A stretch of 64,000 nucleotides of DNA from Diphasiastrum complanatum (taxonomy: Eukaryota > Streptophyta > Lycopodiopsida > Lycopodiales > Lycopodiaceae): contig CM055096.1 of assembly GCA_029204225.1 (NCBI GenBank), positions 6,388,316-6,452,315 on the forward strand, read 5' to 3'. Shown here piece by piece: positions 31,760 to 43,432 of the stretch; the stretch's first letter is position 1; each line of letters starts with the position of its first letter. Both the position numbers and the translations under genes were made by a program. Below the pieces are notes generated by a model that was not told the DNA's origin, searched no databases, and saw nothing but the letters and a program-made list of their open reading frames with translations.

Positions 31760-32953
31760 CTACGCCAATTTTTTAGTTTGCAGCATGTTTGGCTGATGGT
31801 TAGCTTGCTTTAGCCATCTTGTCGTGGCATGAATAGTGTTAGCTTTTCATTTGATTTTGTTTGATTTGAGTGAATTTGCTTGTTTGAAATCTAATCTGAT
31901 TATTAAATAGGGAAAGCTATTTAGATCACCAATCTTAAGATCCATTTGGATCTGAGATATCAGAGAAAATAACAAAAATCGGTCAAATCTGTCAAATTTG
32001 GTCAAAAAGAGGCAAAAAGCGTCATCGGAGAGTTCAGAATTTTTTACCCTCTTTCAAAAAACCTTCTCCGAGTTGCAGACACCTTTGGTTTTGTTTACAG
32101 AACCTTCAGACTGAAGGGCAAAGAGTAATTCCCATCAGATTTCCAGAAACATCAGAAAAACCACCAAAAAAACACCAAAAATTATCAAAACCCTAAAAAA
32201 ACATAAAACGAACCTTTGACCGATTCACTGTGCTTAGATGTGATTCAGATCTATCTACTGCCAGGTTGGCGAAGAATAATACCAAAAATAGAAAGGTTTT
32301 CAGAGGATCAGTTGTCATATTGGCATATTTTTGTCAAAAAAGTCATTTTTTTGCAAAATTACCAGTATTACTCTTGATCCTTCGCTAGAACCTTCGCCGA
32401 GTTTCCAGAACATTCTATCTATAGTAAACTACTATTTTTGAGTTCAGCGAAGATTATTCTTAATCAAATCACAAAAAATCTTGAATTTTACCCTCGCCAG
32501 ATTACAAAAATAGTATTTTCTTGTGTTAGAAACCTTCGTCCGGTTGTCCATAGTTTTATTTGTGTCAGATCTTCCATCTGAGAAGTCAGCAAAGGTTATT
32601 TCCCAAGAAATTGCCAGAAAAGTGTTCAAAGAGTTTTTTATTCCAAAATAGCACTGTTGAACCTTCGCCGAGACAACCTTCGCCTAGAGAATCTTCGCCA
32701 GTCCTATTTTTAGTTTTTGATTTTCCATGTCAAGTCTCTGCCAAAATTTGGATCACATCTGATATATTCTAAATTGGACTCCGAGAGATTTATCATTTTT
32801 GAGAAGTATCGATTGATCGAATTTTGGGTAGTTTTTCATCATATAGAATCAGATTCTTGAAAAGTGGAATAGAGCTAGTAGATCTAATCTAAGATAGTTT
32901 TTTGGAAAAATCTATATCCAATCTCATTATCGATTTGATCTAAATTTATAAAA
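31760..32953 (+). other. Gypsy leader of the hybrid element
   Basis: Non-coding, homologous to 12955-14104, with the same AACCTTCGCC repeats (about 32385-32700), some mutated. Confidence 0.8.
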
Positions 32954-33095
32954 ATGGCTGCCCCTGGAGCTGCTCCTAGAGGTGTTCCATAGGAGGTCAA
33001 TCCAATTATTGTTAGAAGAGCACCCCGATTGGATCTACCCAAATATAATGGATTAACAGATCCAGTTAGATTTTTTCAGATCTATGCTAAATCCT
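32954..33095 (+). pseudogene. Gypsy gag start fused to copia sequence (second copy)
   Basis: ATG 32954 gives MAAPGAAPRGVP, then a stop, then IVRRAPRLDLPKYNGLTDP and the copia switch at 33096-33103. The sequence around the switch is the same as at 12783-12790. Confidence 0.8.
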
Positions 33096-34340
33096 GTACT
33101 ACAAGCAAAGAACAACAGCAAGGGACAGTCAAATCAAGTGGCCAATACAGCTACAGAAGCTACAGCCTATTCAAAAAGCGGATCATGAGGCTTTCATGAC
33201 TAGCAATCAAGGAGCATCCAACGACAGTTCTTGGTTCCTGGATTTCGGTGCCACTCAGAATATGACCAACCTCATTGGTTGTTTTGAGTCCTATACACCC
33301 TACAGTACCAACAAATACGTTCACCTTGGCGATAATAGCACAAAAGCTATTAAAGGTGAAGGTACTGTAAGATTAAGCTTTGCAAATGATCAATCTAAAC
33401 TACTTTCTAAAGTCCTATATGTACCCATTCTGTCTACAAATCTACTCTTTGTGAGCAAAATCACAGATCTAGGACATAAAGTAGAATTCGAATGTGATCA
33501 ATGCAAAGTAGTTGATAAGACAAGCAAGATTCTAGCACTCGGAAAGAGACATGGATACATGTATAGATTAAGTCATTGCTTTTCTGCCTCTAGTCAGGCA
33601 CTCAGTACTTATATTCAAAAAAATAAAAGTTTACTTAGGCATTATAGACTTGGTCACTTGAATCATGCTGTTGTACAACAAATGTCTAAACATTATATTG
33701 TTCTTGATCTAGACTTTTTTGATAATAAAGTTGAGTTACCTGTCTGTCAAGGCTGTTTAGTTGGTAAACAGACTAGGAACCATTTAGATCAAGCCATCAA
33801 CATACTGCTAGAGGATTGTTAGATGTTGTACATACAAACATCTGTGGCCCGATGAAGAATCATTCTCTGAATGATGCAAAGTATTTCATAGCTTTTATTG
33901 ATGAATTCTCCAAAAGAACTATGGTGTATTTCACCAGAAGAAATCAGAAGCTTTCAATCTTCACGGAACGTGCAGAAAAAGAGACTAGAAGGACGATCAA
34001 GGCCCTGAGGTCTAACAATAGTGGAGAGTACATCTCTACTGAATTTAAGGAGTACTGCCATGTATGTTGGCGCATGCATCACTACCCAAGAGCTTATGGG
34101 CTGAAGCTGTCTCCACTACAGCTTACGTCCAAAACAGATGTTCGACCAAGGCTCTCTTAGGCAAAACACTCCATGAGGTGTGGACAGGCTCTAAGCCTTT
34201 TGTGAAAAACCTACGAGTGTTCGGATGCGTCGCCTACATGTAGATTTTGAAAGAGACAAGGAAGAAATTCGACTTCCAAGGTCTCAAGACCATCCTGATT
34301 GGTTATACTTCATTGGATAACACATACAAGCTGTATGATC
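33096..34340 (+). pseudogene. Copia protease and integrase
   Basis: Contains the protease region FLDFGATQNMTNLIGCFES (Ser and His of the usual DSGATxHM changed to Phe and Asn), the pre-integrase block RHYRLGHLNHAVVQQMSKHY with LPVCQGCLVGKQT, and the integrase segments HTNICGPMKN and ALRSNNSGEYIS. A stretch of about 100 bases of the core (the PYSPQSNGLAERKNRT part) is missing after FKEYC, near 34060. Frameshifts at about 33790 and 34170. It cannot be active. Confidence 0.9.
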
Positions 34341-35540
34341 TCGATACACAGCAAATCTTCTATAGCCGAGATACAGTCTTTATCGAGGATCAATTCGTTG
34401 ACATCAAAGGCAAAAATATTATTCCAGGAGAACCTTCATCGCCTGTCATTGACACGACAATCTGAGCTTCAGGCTCAAGCGTGTCCATCGTCAATCCACT
34501 ATTTGATAGCGAGTTAGACGAAGATGTTGCTGCTACCTAGCAACAAGTCCCAGGAGTGGCTCATCAGTCAATTCCTCCCAGAAGATCAAGTCGAGTGCGC
34601 ACACAGCCCACAAGGTATACTCATGAGTCTACATGAACCGACAACAATCGAAGAGGCACTTAGCCAACCAGACTCTGATCTCTAGAGAGAAGCCATGGAC
34701 AGAGAGTATTCCTCTCTGATCAGAACCAGACGTGGTCATTAGTCGAGGCTCCTACTGGCTGCAATATCATTGATTACAAATGGATCTTTAAGATCAAGTA
34801 CAATGCCAATGGAGTGATTGATAGAAAGCAAGACTGGTAGCACGAGGATTCACTCAGATTCCCAACGTTGACTACAGTGAGACTTTTAGTCCAGTAGTCA
34901 AGCATTCATCAATCCGAGTCCTCCTATCATATGTTGCAGCAGTCGACCTTGAAGTGCATCAACTTGATGTGCAAACAGCTTATCTGAATGGAGTTATAGA
35001 AGAAGACATCTACATCATCTAGCCCGAAGGATATATTTTAGAAGGTATGAACAATCAAGTCTGTAAGCTCCACAAGGCACTTTACGGCTTGAAATAGTCT
35101 GCTAGAGCTTGGTTTCAAAGGATCAACACATTCCTCATTGAACAAGGTTTCCAACCAAGCACTGCTGATTGCAACGTCTATTCCAAGTCGGTGCAACAAT
35201 CTTTCATTATCATCACCTTATACGTGGATGATACGTTGCTTTTAAGCAACAATACTAATCTGGTTAAGGATTCTAAATAGATGTTGTTTTCTGAATTCAA
35301 CATGATTGATCTGGGTGAAGCTCACTTCTGTCTGGGCATTCAAATTCATAGAGATAGAGCGAGACGACTAATTTATATTACTCAACAAAGGTATCTTCAC
35401 AATATTCTTAACAGATATAATCTGATGAACTGTAAGTTAGCTCACTCACCGTGAATCCAAGCCTGTGTTTGTCAAAGGACCAATGTCCCCAGACCAAGCA
35501 GGAAGAGGAGCAGATGAGAGAGTATCCTTATTGATCGATA
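34341..35540 (+). pseudogene. Copia reverse transcriptase
   Basis: Reading across frames gives TIEEALSQPDSDL and WSLVEAPTGCNIIDYKW, then [17 protein letters not shown] (first catalytic Asp), CKLHKALYGLK and IITLYVDDTLLLSNN (the YVDD catalytic pair), then FCLGIQIHRDRARRLIYITQ. The order is that of Ty1/copia RT. Several stops interrupt it. Confidence 0.9.
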
Positions 35541-36316
35541 CTTGGATCTCTCATGTACGCAATGGTCTATACAAGACTTGACATCTCTTTTGTAGTAAGC
35601 TCACTCAACCAATATATGGCTAATCCTAGGATCATCCATTGGAAGGCTCTCATAAGAGTCATGAGGTATATTCGAGCTACCATGAACCAGTGCATCTGTT
35701 ATGGAGAAGTCAACAATGACAATCTCCAACAACTCAGTGGAAGGCTCTCATAAGAGTCATGAGGTATATTCGAGCTACCATGGACCAGTGCATCTGTTAT
35801 GGAGAAGTCAACAATGACAATCTCCATCAACTCACTGGATACTCTGATGCAAGCTGGGGAGGAGATGTAGACTATCGTAAGTCTACATCTAGATTTACAT
35901 TCTTCTTCAACAACGGTCCTATCTCATGGAACAGTCGTAAGCAAACCTCTATCGCTCTTTCATCTATAGAAGACAAATACATAACTGCTTCTCAATCTAT
36001 CAAAGAAGCATTTTGGTTGAAAAATTTATTATCAGACATTAGTTTGAATCAATACAGCCCTACAATCATATTTTGTAATAATCAGAGTGCTATTGCCTTA
36101 TCAGCCAACCCTAGATTTCACTCTAGGAGTAAGCATATTGAAATCCGATATCACTGTATTAGGGGCAAGGTTCTCAACAAGGAGGTAAGCTTAACTTACT
36201 GTAGAACGCAGGACATGGTTGCAGATATATTTACAAAGGCATTAAGTGTTAATGCACACAACAAATTTTGTGCATTGCTTAGTCGGAAGATCAAGGCATT
36301 CACAAATCCAGATTAA
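35541..36316 (+). pseudogene. Copia RNase H with tandem duplication
   Basis: MYAMVYTRLDISFVVSSLNQ, GYSDASWGGDVDYRKSTSRF, ISWNSRKQTSIALSSIEDKY, NQSAIALSANPRFHSRSKHI and TYCRTQDMVADIFTKAL are the usual end of copia pol. A 98-base tandem duplication (35641-35836) breaks the frame at its start. From 35759 to 36316 the frame is open, with the normal C terminus before the purine tract. Confidence 0.9.
35641..35836 (+). repeat. 98-base tandem duplication in copia pol
   Basis: GGAAGGCTCTCATAAGAGTC starts both units (35641 and 35739). The units differ at only a few positions. 98 is not a multiple of three, so the reading frame shifts. Confidence 0.92.
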
Positions 36317-36323
36317 GGGGGGG
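36315..36323 (+). promoter_or_regulatory. Polypurine tract before the copia 3' LTR
   Basis: AAGGGGGGG directly before TGTTGGATTT. Confidence 0.85.
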
Positions 36324-37504
36324 TGTTGGATTTATCTCCTTTACTCTCCTAAATCCAATGTTAATCTACCTCCATTCATGTTGCTGTATTTTTACTCGTG
36401 TTGTCGCATAGTCTGTATATTTGAACGATTTGTCGCTGCAGTTTGCATAAATACAAGTGAATTTTCACAGGCGAAAAATGCGAAAAATACCACACTGTGT
36501 TTTTACATGCGTTTTATGACAGACGAAAAATACGACACTGCCCTACAAATGAGGACGGTGTCCTACAAATGCCGAAGGTGCCCTTATAGAAAAGCGAAGG
36601 TACCTTACAAATGATTTTCTAAGGCATTGGACAAAATGTCACAATTTTTGCATTTTCACCAGCATGAATTTTAGTGAAGCCAGATGTCGCGGCCTCCTCT
36701 TGCTCGTTCCATGTACTGTGCAATCAGATTTGACAACAACAGTAGCCACTCACGATCTCCCATAGACAACACAACCACTTTCGTACCTTCTTCATCGACA
36801 CACCTGTAAAACTTATGTATATATTGAATACCATCTAAGTATTCAGATAACAGAAGATAGAACGAAACACCAGTTGTAATTCAGAGATAGACATTGTAGT
36901 TGCCTTTCTGCATTGATTCTTTTTGTCAAATAGATTGTCAGTAATAGGTTCATCACCTTTATAGATTATGATTAGCTTTGTGAAGCACGCGGGTACGTCC
37001 GCTATTGTTTTGTGCTCACCTGCATTATTGACTTGTATATTTAGTTAAACTTAATATGATTACAGCTCTGTTTGGTTCTGCGTTCAGATTTGTGTCAATA
37101 TTGCAATGATTTTCTACGTTCTGTCGGCTTTCTAATTGCTTAGTCTGGCTATCTACTCTTCACAACTGATTATTAGTCTAGCTCTTCGCGACTAATAATT
37201 TGTCTAGTTGTTCGCGACAAATTATTTGTCTGATGTTTTGATGCTTAATAATTGGCTACGTAATCACTATAGTGCTAACGATTTCAAAGTTAGTAACTAT
37301 AAAATTGAAAATGATTTCTATCACAATTGTTTTGTTCAAAATTGATAGGTGTAGTCATGCACGAGGAAAGAGGAAGATAGCTTATTCCGCTATGCTCGAA
37401 TACTTTTCATTCGAGTTCGTTTCTTTTCGAGTTTGTTTTTTTTTGAATTCGTCTCTTTTCGAGTTCGTTTCTTTTTGAGTCATCTTTCACACCTCTTTCC
37501 AACA
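36324..37504 (+). repeat. Copia 3' LTR
   Basis: 1181 bases with perfect TGTTGGA...TCCAACA ends. The first ~985 bases match the truncated LTR at 60585-61573. Near its end, words of the type TTCGAGTTCGTTTCTTTT are repeated (37406-37480). Followed by CTAGA. Confidence 0.85.
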
Positions 37505-37966
37505 CTAGAGACCACGGGGGCTTCTCACTTGGGCAGTGGTGGCGAGAGATATTTTTTAGACCACTTTGTATGTCTACCCTATACCCATTTGTGATATTTG
37601 ACTATTGATTAATTTTTTTTTTTTTTTTGCTCTAGGGAGTTTTTTGTAACACACGTTGGAATAAAATGCTCTTTTTATATGATCAAAATTTGGAATGTTT
37701 GTGCAGCGGTCCACCGTGGGGCGTTCTCCCACACATGACAAGTATATGTTTACTAACTGTGAGTTATTGGAGAGGCAGGGCGTGCGTATAAACTGGGATG
37801 CTGCACCTCAGGTACGACTAAAATCCATTTTATCTTTTTTAAAGTTGCTATTCTCTCTCACTCCCATACGATTGTTCGGAAGACTAATTCATGTTCCTTG
37901 CGCATGCAGGAACAACAAGGTCCATATGACGGAGATGATGAGGAGGAATTAGATAGTTCTAGCTAG
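37505..37966 (+). pseudogene. 3' exons of an unidentified gene or transposon ORF
   Basis: Immediately after the copia LTR a frame reads ETTGASHLGSGGERYFLDHF up to a stop near 37591. Two further exons fit GT-AG rules: 37707-37811 (RSTVGRSPTHDKYMFTNCEL, then LERQGVRINWDAAPQ) and 37910-37966 (EQQGPYDGDDEEELDSSS and stop). An acidic C terminus like this is common in plant transposon proteins, but I do not recognise the family. The frame before the LTR junction is continued by sequence at 60540-60584, see findings. Confidence 0.4.
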
Positions 37967-38879
37967 TGTTTTGGCTCTATATCTAGCCTCTCCATGTTTA
38001 TAGACACTTGTGTACATGTTTTTACATCTATCGTTTTTATTCGTACATTTGCCAGCCATCTTTCGATGCAGCTAGTTTTTTATGTAATCTTAAACCTTGA
38101 CTAGTCATGTAATTGAAATGTATTTGGCCCTAAAACCATGTAGAAATGTTTAATTTATTTATTATAAAGTGTAATTATTGTGGTTAACGTGTGATTATTA
38201 TGGTGTACTGTAATATATTCAACTATGGTTGAATGCAAACATGGGTGGTCATATCCTATGCGACTTCCATCACAATTCGGTAGAAAGGTGTTTTGGGAAT
38301 CAACAACCTCGGGCGCCTCTGAAGAGTTCTAATCCCCTTAGGCTAGGGAGCACGTCTAGGTCTAACTCTTCTCCCTACCCCATGACTGGCAGGATTTGGA
38401 GTTGGACGTGTTCGCTGAACGAAAGAAGACAACCTTGTTGTCTGCTTGGTCCGAGCCATTGGTATCACAACAACATGAGAGAGGATAGGATCTCGTTGGA
38501 AGTACGGCAAGAAATACGTGATGGCAATACCGGAACAATGCAAGATGACGGGCTCCAGACTGCGGAATTCCAATGTGGGTCTCGCGTCTTTGCAATATTG
38601 GATTCACAATGTGCAAATAGAAGGGTTCTAATCAGAGAGAGCGAGAGCAATGACCAAATCAAAACAAAAACTGATATATTGCTAGGAATTGCACGTGTGG
38701 ATAACAAACATGTTTCGTATGTGATGTCAGTCTATCTCATCACATCCACGTGGGCAAACACGTGTGCAGTTATATGATCTGAACAAGTGTCCTTTCTTGA
38801 TTTGGCCATTTTTTCTGAGCGTATGTCATTATCCTCGCACTGCACACAACAACACCCGCTGCGGTTTGTGACGTGAATT
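37967..38879. other. Unassigned sequence
   Basis: A plus-strand open stretch of 182 codons (38229-38777) has no motif I recognise and no support from context. Nothing else could be assigned. Confidence 0.4.
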
Positions 38880-39110
38880 GCGAGCTTAATTTTTTTTTAA
38901 TTCGTCGCGGATGTCGGAAAAACACGTCGCTATAAGGTCGTCGGAATCCGATGACTTTCAAACACGTCGCAGTCCGATAGGCACAACGTGCCGGATTTTG
39001 AAACAAAAAATCCCGATGACGGAAAGCCGTTCCGACGTGGACGTCGCATTGACGTCCAAAAACGTCGAAAAAGAAGTGACATGGACGTCGCAAAAGAAGT
39101 GACATGGACT
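38880..39110. repeat. ACGTCG-rich repeat block at the edge of the CACTA element
   Basis: Many copies of ACGTCG and GACGTCGCA in both orientations within about 230 bases. Dense short subterminal motifs are typical of CACTA ends. A CACTA terminus itself could not be fixed. Confidence 0.55.
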
Positions 39111-39658
39111 GTTCTTGGAGTTGATTTCTTGGTGAAGCGATGTTCATGAATTGTTTTTAAAACAATATTTTTGAGTTGCATTCAACATTTGAATCAAACA
39201 ACAAACTAAGCATGGGGTACTTTTCATTCTTAAACTACTTTTCATTTTATATTTTATTGCATTACTTCATGTCCATTATGAATGACAAGAATTTAATGCA
39301 TTGCTTTGTGCACATCATAAATTTTATTTAGATTTTTATATATGATATTGATTGTTTTCTTGAAATCCGACATTGCACATGGTTTTAATTTCTTAGTTGG
39401 TTATTACGTCAATCCACATCTCTAAATTTGACATTGCAATTTTTTAAGAAAGAACATTGCACATATAAAAGCAATGGCAGTATAGCACGATCATTTGCAA
39501 TAATAATATTTTCATAATATCAATCAATGTATTACAAAATTGATGCTTTAATGTCGCACGAGTCTTTCTAGATCTTATATCAACTAGAATTTATAAACCT
39601 AATCTACTCATCATTGTCGTGACGTCCAATCTGCATGAACACAAGCAAACAAACTACA

Positions 39659-40610
39659 TTAATATTTAATGCTTGATCGTATTAAATTAAATAGAATTGA
39701 CTTCAGAATACAAACCACATTAGTATGAATACAAAAACTAGTACTTACATTTGGAAGATGACCCTCGCTCTTTAGTTTGTCGACTAATGCGTCGTACGAT
39801 TCCTTGTAGGCATATTCGTATTCCTCCTTAGTTGGCAGACGGCCATAGTCCGCCAACTATCCATGCATTCAATTTAAGTTGAAATTAATTTAGGGCTACG
39901 TTGAAGCAGCTAGTCATAATGCATGTTAAGAAATAAAAACATATGAAATCAAAGATAAACTATAAGAGTAGTGTAAGTTCACTTACCATGCTTGCTTGCA
40001 ATCCCGCCTTTCCGCTCGAGCCCAACCTAGAATTGCCTATCCCATGCATCCTAGCGGTTGTAGCGTCTTTCTGAATCTTGTATTTATCTGGTGTTCATTC
40101 ATCTGCTTTTACACGGTTCCAATTATTTCTTGAACACCAAGAGGGCTTGGATTTCCCGTCCCTATAATCTCGTCGTGCCATATCACGACGATGCCTAATC
40201 CATAAGCCCATATGCTTATGAATTTCCTTCTCCTCGAATTCCTCTTCTTGTTGGAATTCGTCACGAAGGATACCAATAACCTGTCGTTTATCGGCGGCAG
40301 GTTGTTTGGACCATTTACTAAATAATTTGTCGTCAAAATGGCATTGGCATAAAGAATAGAGTCGGTCCAAAACCACCCTCCCTTTTCTATTGGCAATTAT
40401 ATTGCCTTGAGGATCCATGTCATAATAAGGATTTGTGGATGACTCTTCGGTGGGGGCTGGAGCCGAAACCGCTTGTGAGGGACAACCCTCATCTTGGCTA
40501 AGCATACTTTGCAATTGTGTTTTCTGCCCAGGAGTTAATGATTCATATAAATTTTTTACATAGTCTCCCGAGCTTTCACCACTGCTTGACCTCGACATGA
40601 TTACTACATT
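39659..40610 (-). pseudogene. CACTA TNP1-like protein (Transposase_24 / Ptta-En-Spm type)
   Basis: The minus-strand reading starts MSRSSSGESSGDYVKNLYES, continues with a Pro/Ala-rich stretch, then RLYSLCQCHFDDKLFSKW, a Glu-rich coiled-coil-prone segment (EFQQEEEFEEKEIHKHMGLW) and KPSWCSRNNWNRVKADE. A further exon at 39659-39856 reads MADYGRLPTKEEYEYAYKES. The pattern W..........K..........N..N resembles the Transposase_24 family, which in En/Spm binds subterminal repeats. Exon joints are uncertain and one stop lies between the two blocks. Confidence 0.55.
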
Positions 40611-40799
40611 CATAAACATACACATACAATATATTACAATAAACCCTAATATATTGAAATGAAGTAGAAAAAAAAATCGGTTATAGAACTTTAATACATA
40701 TTGGAGTGGGACTTTCATACCTGTGTTAACAAAAGAAGAGAGATATGCATGTAGAGCTCGAGCCTGCACCAAGATGCAAAAACATCATATAAGCGACAA

Positions 40800-40955
40800 T
40801 GTATATGTACCTTAATCTAAGGCACCTACCCTTAGTACTAAGGGTACCCCTTATCCAAGGGTCACATGACTCCATACCTCCAACTAAGGTATAGTCACTT
40901 GCCTACCCTTATCCAAGGGTGTATACCCTTAATCCTAAGGGTACCTTGTCATTTA
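40800..40955. promoter_or_regulatory. Cluster of TACCCTTA / TAAGGGTA words between the divergent CACTA genes
   Basis: At least eight copies of CCCTTA, TAAGGG or close variants in about 150 bases, several paired as palindromes (CCCTTAGTACTAAGGG, ACCCTTAATCCTAAGGGT). It lies between the likely starts of the two CACTA genes, so it may be a shared control region. Confidence 0.5.
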
Positions 40956-41159
40956 GCCCCCAACACTAAATGGACTATTAGGGGTCTAAAGTACTGCTAC
41001 TTACATAGGTATGTAACAACATGCATGTCCAAAAGACCATGTTCTATATAGAGGTGAGCATTCAGAAAAGCTTCAATGTCCAATGTGTAACGCTTCACGT
41101 TTTTGAGATGACGTACAAGGGGATAAAGTGCCACGAAAATCCTTACGACATTTTCCAAT

Positions 41160-42455
41160 TATCCCACGATTGCAAGGTTTATTTCGACGTAAATCTTTGG
41201 CACAACTAATAGATTGGCATGTCAGAAATCGGATGATGTGATGCGAGTACCAAGTGATTCACCTGCATGGAAACATATTGAAGACCAATGGCCTGAGTTT
41301 AAAAATGAACCTCGTAATTTGAGATTTGACCTTGCTATGGATGGTCTAAATCTTTTTAGCGTTCAAGCGTCAACTTGGTCCACATGGCCAGTTGTGCTTG
41401 TTAATTATAACATACCTACATGGTTGAGTATTAAAACAAGACACTTGTTATTGGCTTTATTGATTCCAGGAAAGTACAAGGCCAAGAACATGGATGTGTA
41501 TCTTGCACCTTTGGTCGATGAATTGTGCATTCTTTGGAATGGTATTCAAGCTTACGACATCTCAAGACCTTTACAACAACGAAACTTTGTTGTTCGTGGA
41601 ATTCTAATGTGGACGATGCATGGCTACCCCGGTTTAAGCGAATGTTCAGGTATCTATGTAATCCGTTTTAGGGTTTACGTTTGAGTATATAATTTGGTTT
41701 ATGAACTATGCAGGTTTAACCACATCGGGTTACAACACATGTTATATTTGTGGACCACTTTTGGAGGGTCGACGTAGCACAAATATGTTAAAAAAAATGG
41801 TGTACGAAAATCATCGCAAATACTTACCGCCTGATCATCCTTTTTGAAGGTTGAATAGGCGATTTTTTGGAGGGCGAGGAGATAATCCTCTAACTACACC
41901 ACCACCCCCACGCATGAGAGTAGTGGAATGGCATGGTGAATGGCTTAAACATCATGATGTTAATTCTTCATGGAATGAATCCATTGATGGTATGAAACGG
42001 TTGTCTATTTTTCATAAATTACCCTACTGGAGGAATTTATTGATAAACCATCTATTGGATCCTATGCACATATTCAAAAACGTCGGTGAATCCTTATGGA
42101 ACCAAATCATTGGCATAAAAGACAACTTCACAGCTCGTAAAGATCTACAAGTGACCGATGTGAAAAGACCCTATTGGATTCAATACACCGAAGGTGAAGA
42201 TGAGATCCTACCTAGCGTGCCGTGGATTCTTACAAAAGAGCAACTCTCATATGTTAACCATGTCATAAAACAAATGAGAACTCCAACAGACTAGGTACAT
42301 TCTTTATGCAAGTCATTTACCAAAGATGGTAAATTAAGTGGATTGAAATCACATAATTGACATAAGATGTTGCAATTCATACTTCCACTTTCTATTTGAG
42401 GTCTCTTCAATGATGACGTACGAGATACGCTTTACAATTTGTCATCGATGATTAG
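41160..42455 (+). pseudogene. CACTA TNP2-type transposase (Transposase_21), first half
   Basis: Exon to 41649: DDVMRVPSDSPAWKHIEDQW, RNLRFDLAMDGLNLFSVQAS, WSTWPVVLVNYNIPTW and LLALLIPGKYKAKNMDVYLA are the standard TNP2 motifs. Exon 41714-42455: YNTCYICGP (zinc-binding), MVYENHRKYLPPDHPF, then NHLLDPMHIFKNVGESLWNQ, the conserved MHIxKNV block, and KLSGLKSHN at the end. Stops interrupt at about 41848, 42294, 42360 and 42399; the homology continues through each. The gene resumes after the copia insertion at 47644. Confidence 0.88.
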
Positions 42456-42489
42456 GTTTGTATATTTTTTTAAGCACTTGTATAAATAT

Positions 42490-43306
42490 TGTTGAATGTC
42501 ACAAGTGTGGATTGTCCACTACATGTAATTGTGATCTCCTAAGGTGTGTAGATGCACCAAGATCAAGACTAGATTGAGATTCAAGATCTATCTTTGATTC
42601 TATGGCAAAAATACACTACTACATGCATTCAATCACTTCCAACTCTCACTCACACGTGTGGGAAGTGTTCCAAAAGTATTCTAAGTAGAAACAAGCTACT
42701 CTCGGGTAGAGAGAGAAAGACCATCATGAGCTCTCGGGTAGAGAGAGAAAGCTAGAAATTCAATGACACTCAAAATCCACTCAATCTCAAAATCAATTAG
42801 ATCCAAAAGGAGGAGTACAATGATACTAATAGATTCATGAGCTACCACTATGCTTAACTATGATTGGATCACACTTTGCCACCTCTTAATCCTATTGGAC
42901 CATTGATCCATGCACCTCTAAATTCTATTGGACTATATTTAAGCACACCTCAATTTTCTATTGGACCTCACAAGGTTCCACCTCTAAATCCTATTGGACC
43001 TCTTAAGCTTCATCAAACAAAAGCATGACACTTGTCTACACTCTAATTGGCACAAGTTTGGCTCTATTTTGGCTCAATAGTGGCATTACAAGTGGAAATG
43101 GATAATTTGCCATCTATGCCAAATTTGACCCTATCAACATCCTACACCTAAATGCTTGGCTATGAAATTCTATGAGACCCCTATATCAAACATTTTGATT
43201 TACTTTACAATTCTCCACACGTGGGAACATCTTCCACACATGTGAGATTCACTTACAAACTTCTATCATAAAAAATACCAAGCTAGATTTTTGCCAATTT
43301 CTCACA
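42490..43306 (-). repeat. 3' LTR of the nested copia element
   Basis: 817 bases. Contains four copies of an ATTGGAC-centred unit (CACCTCTAAATCCTATTGGA and variants, about 42885-43005) and a duplicated CTCTCGGGTAGAGAGAGAAAG. Confidence 0.92.
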
Positions 43307-43432
43307 CTCCTCCTCAAAAAATAGCTTGGAGAGGTACTAGATCACTTGAGAAGTTTGTAAATCTTTTTGAGTGGATCCTTTGGTATGCATAAGAAGTGAA
43401 GATCAGCCAAGGGATCCATCATAGCAGCACCC

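Larger units (their letters stand above)
30946..37504 (+). mobile_element. Hybrid retroelement: gypsy 5' half, copia 3' half
   Basis: Begins with a gypsy LTR (30946-31736) with primer site, leader and gag start almost identical to those of the 3635-15214 element, switches to copia sequence near 33096-33103 and then remains copia through protease, integrase, RT and RNase H to a copia LTR (36324-37504). The two LTRs are unrelated. The bases flanking the ends (ATGAC on the left, CTAGA on the right) do not match, as expected if the element arose by recombination between two insertions. All reading frames are broken by stops and shifts. Confidence 0.85.

Noticed and set aside
38229-38777. 182-codon plus-strand ORF as a gene
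   Set aside because: No recognisable motif, no splice or promoter context, and competing long frames on the other strand. Kept only as unassigned sequence.
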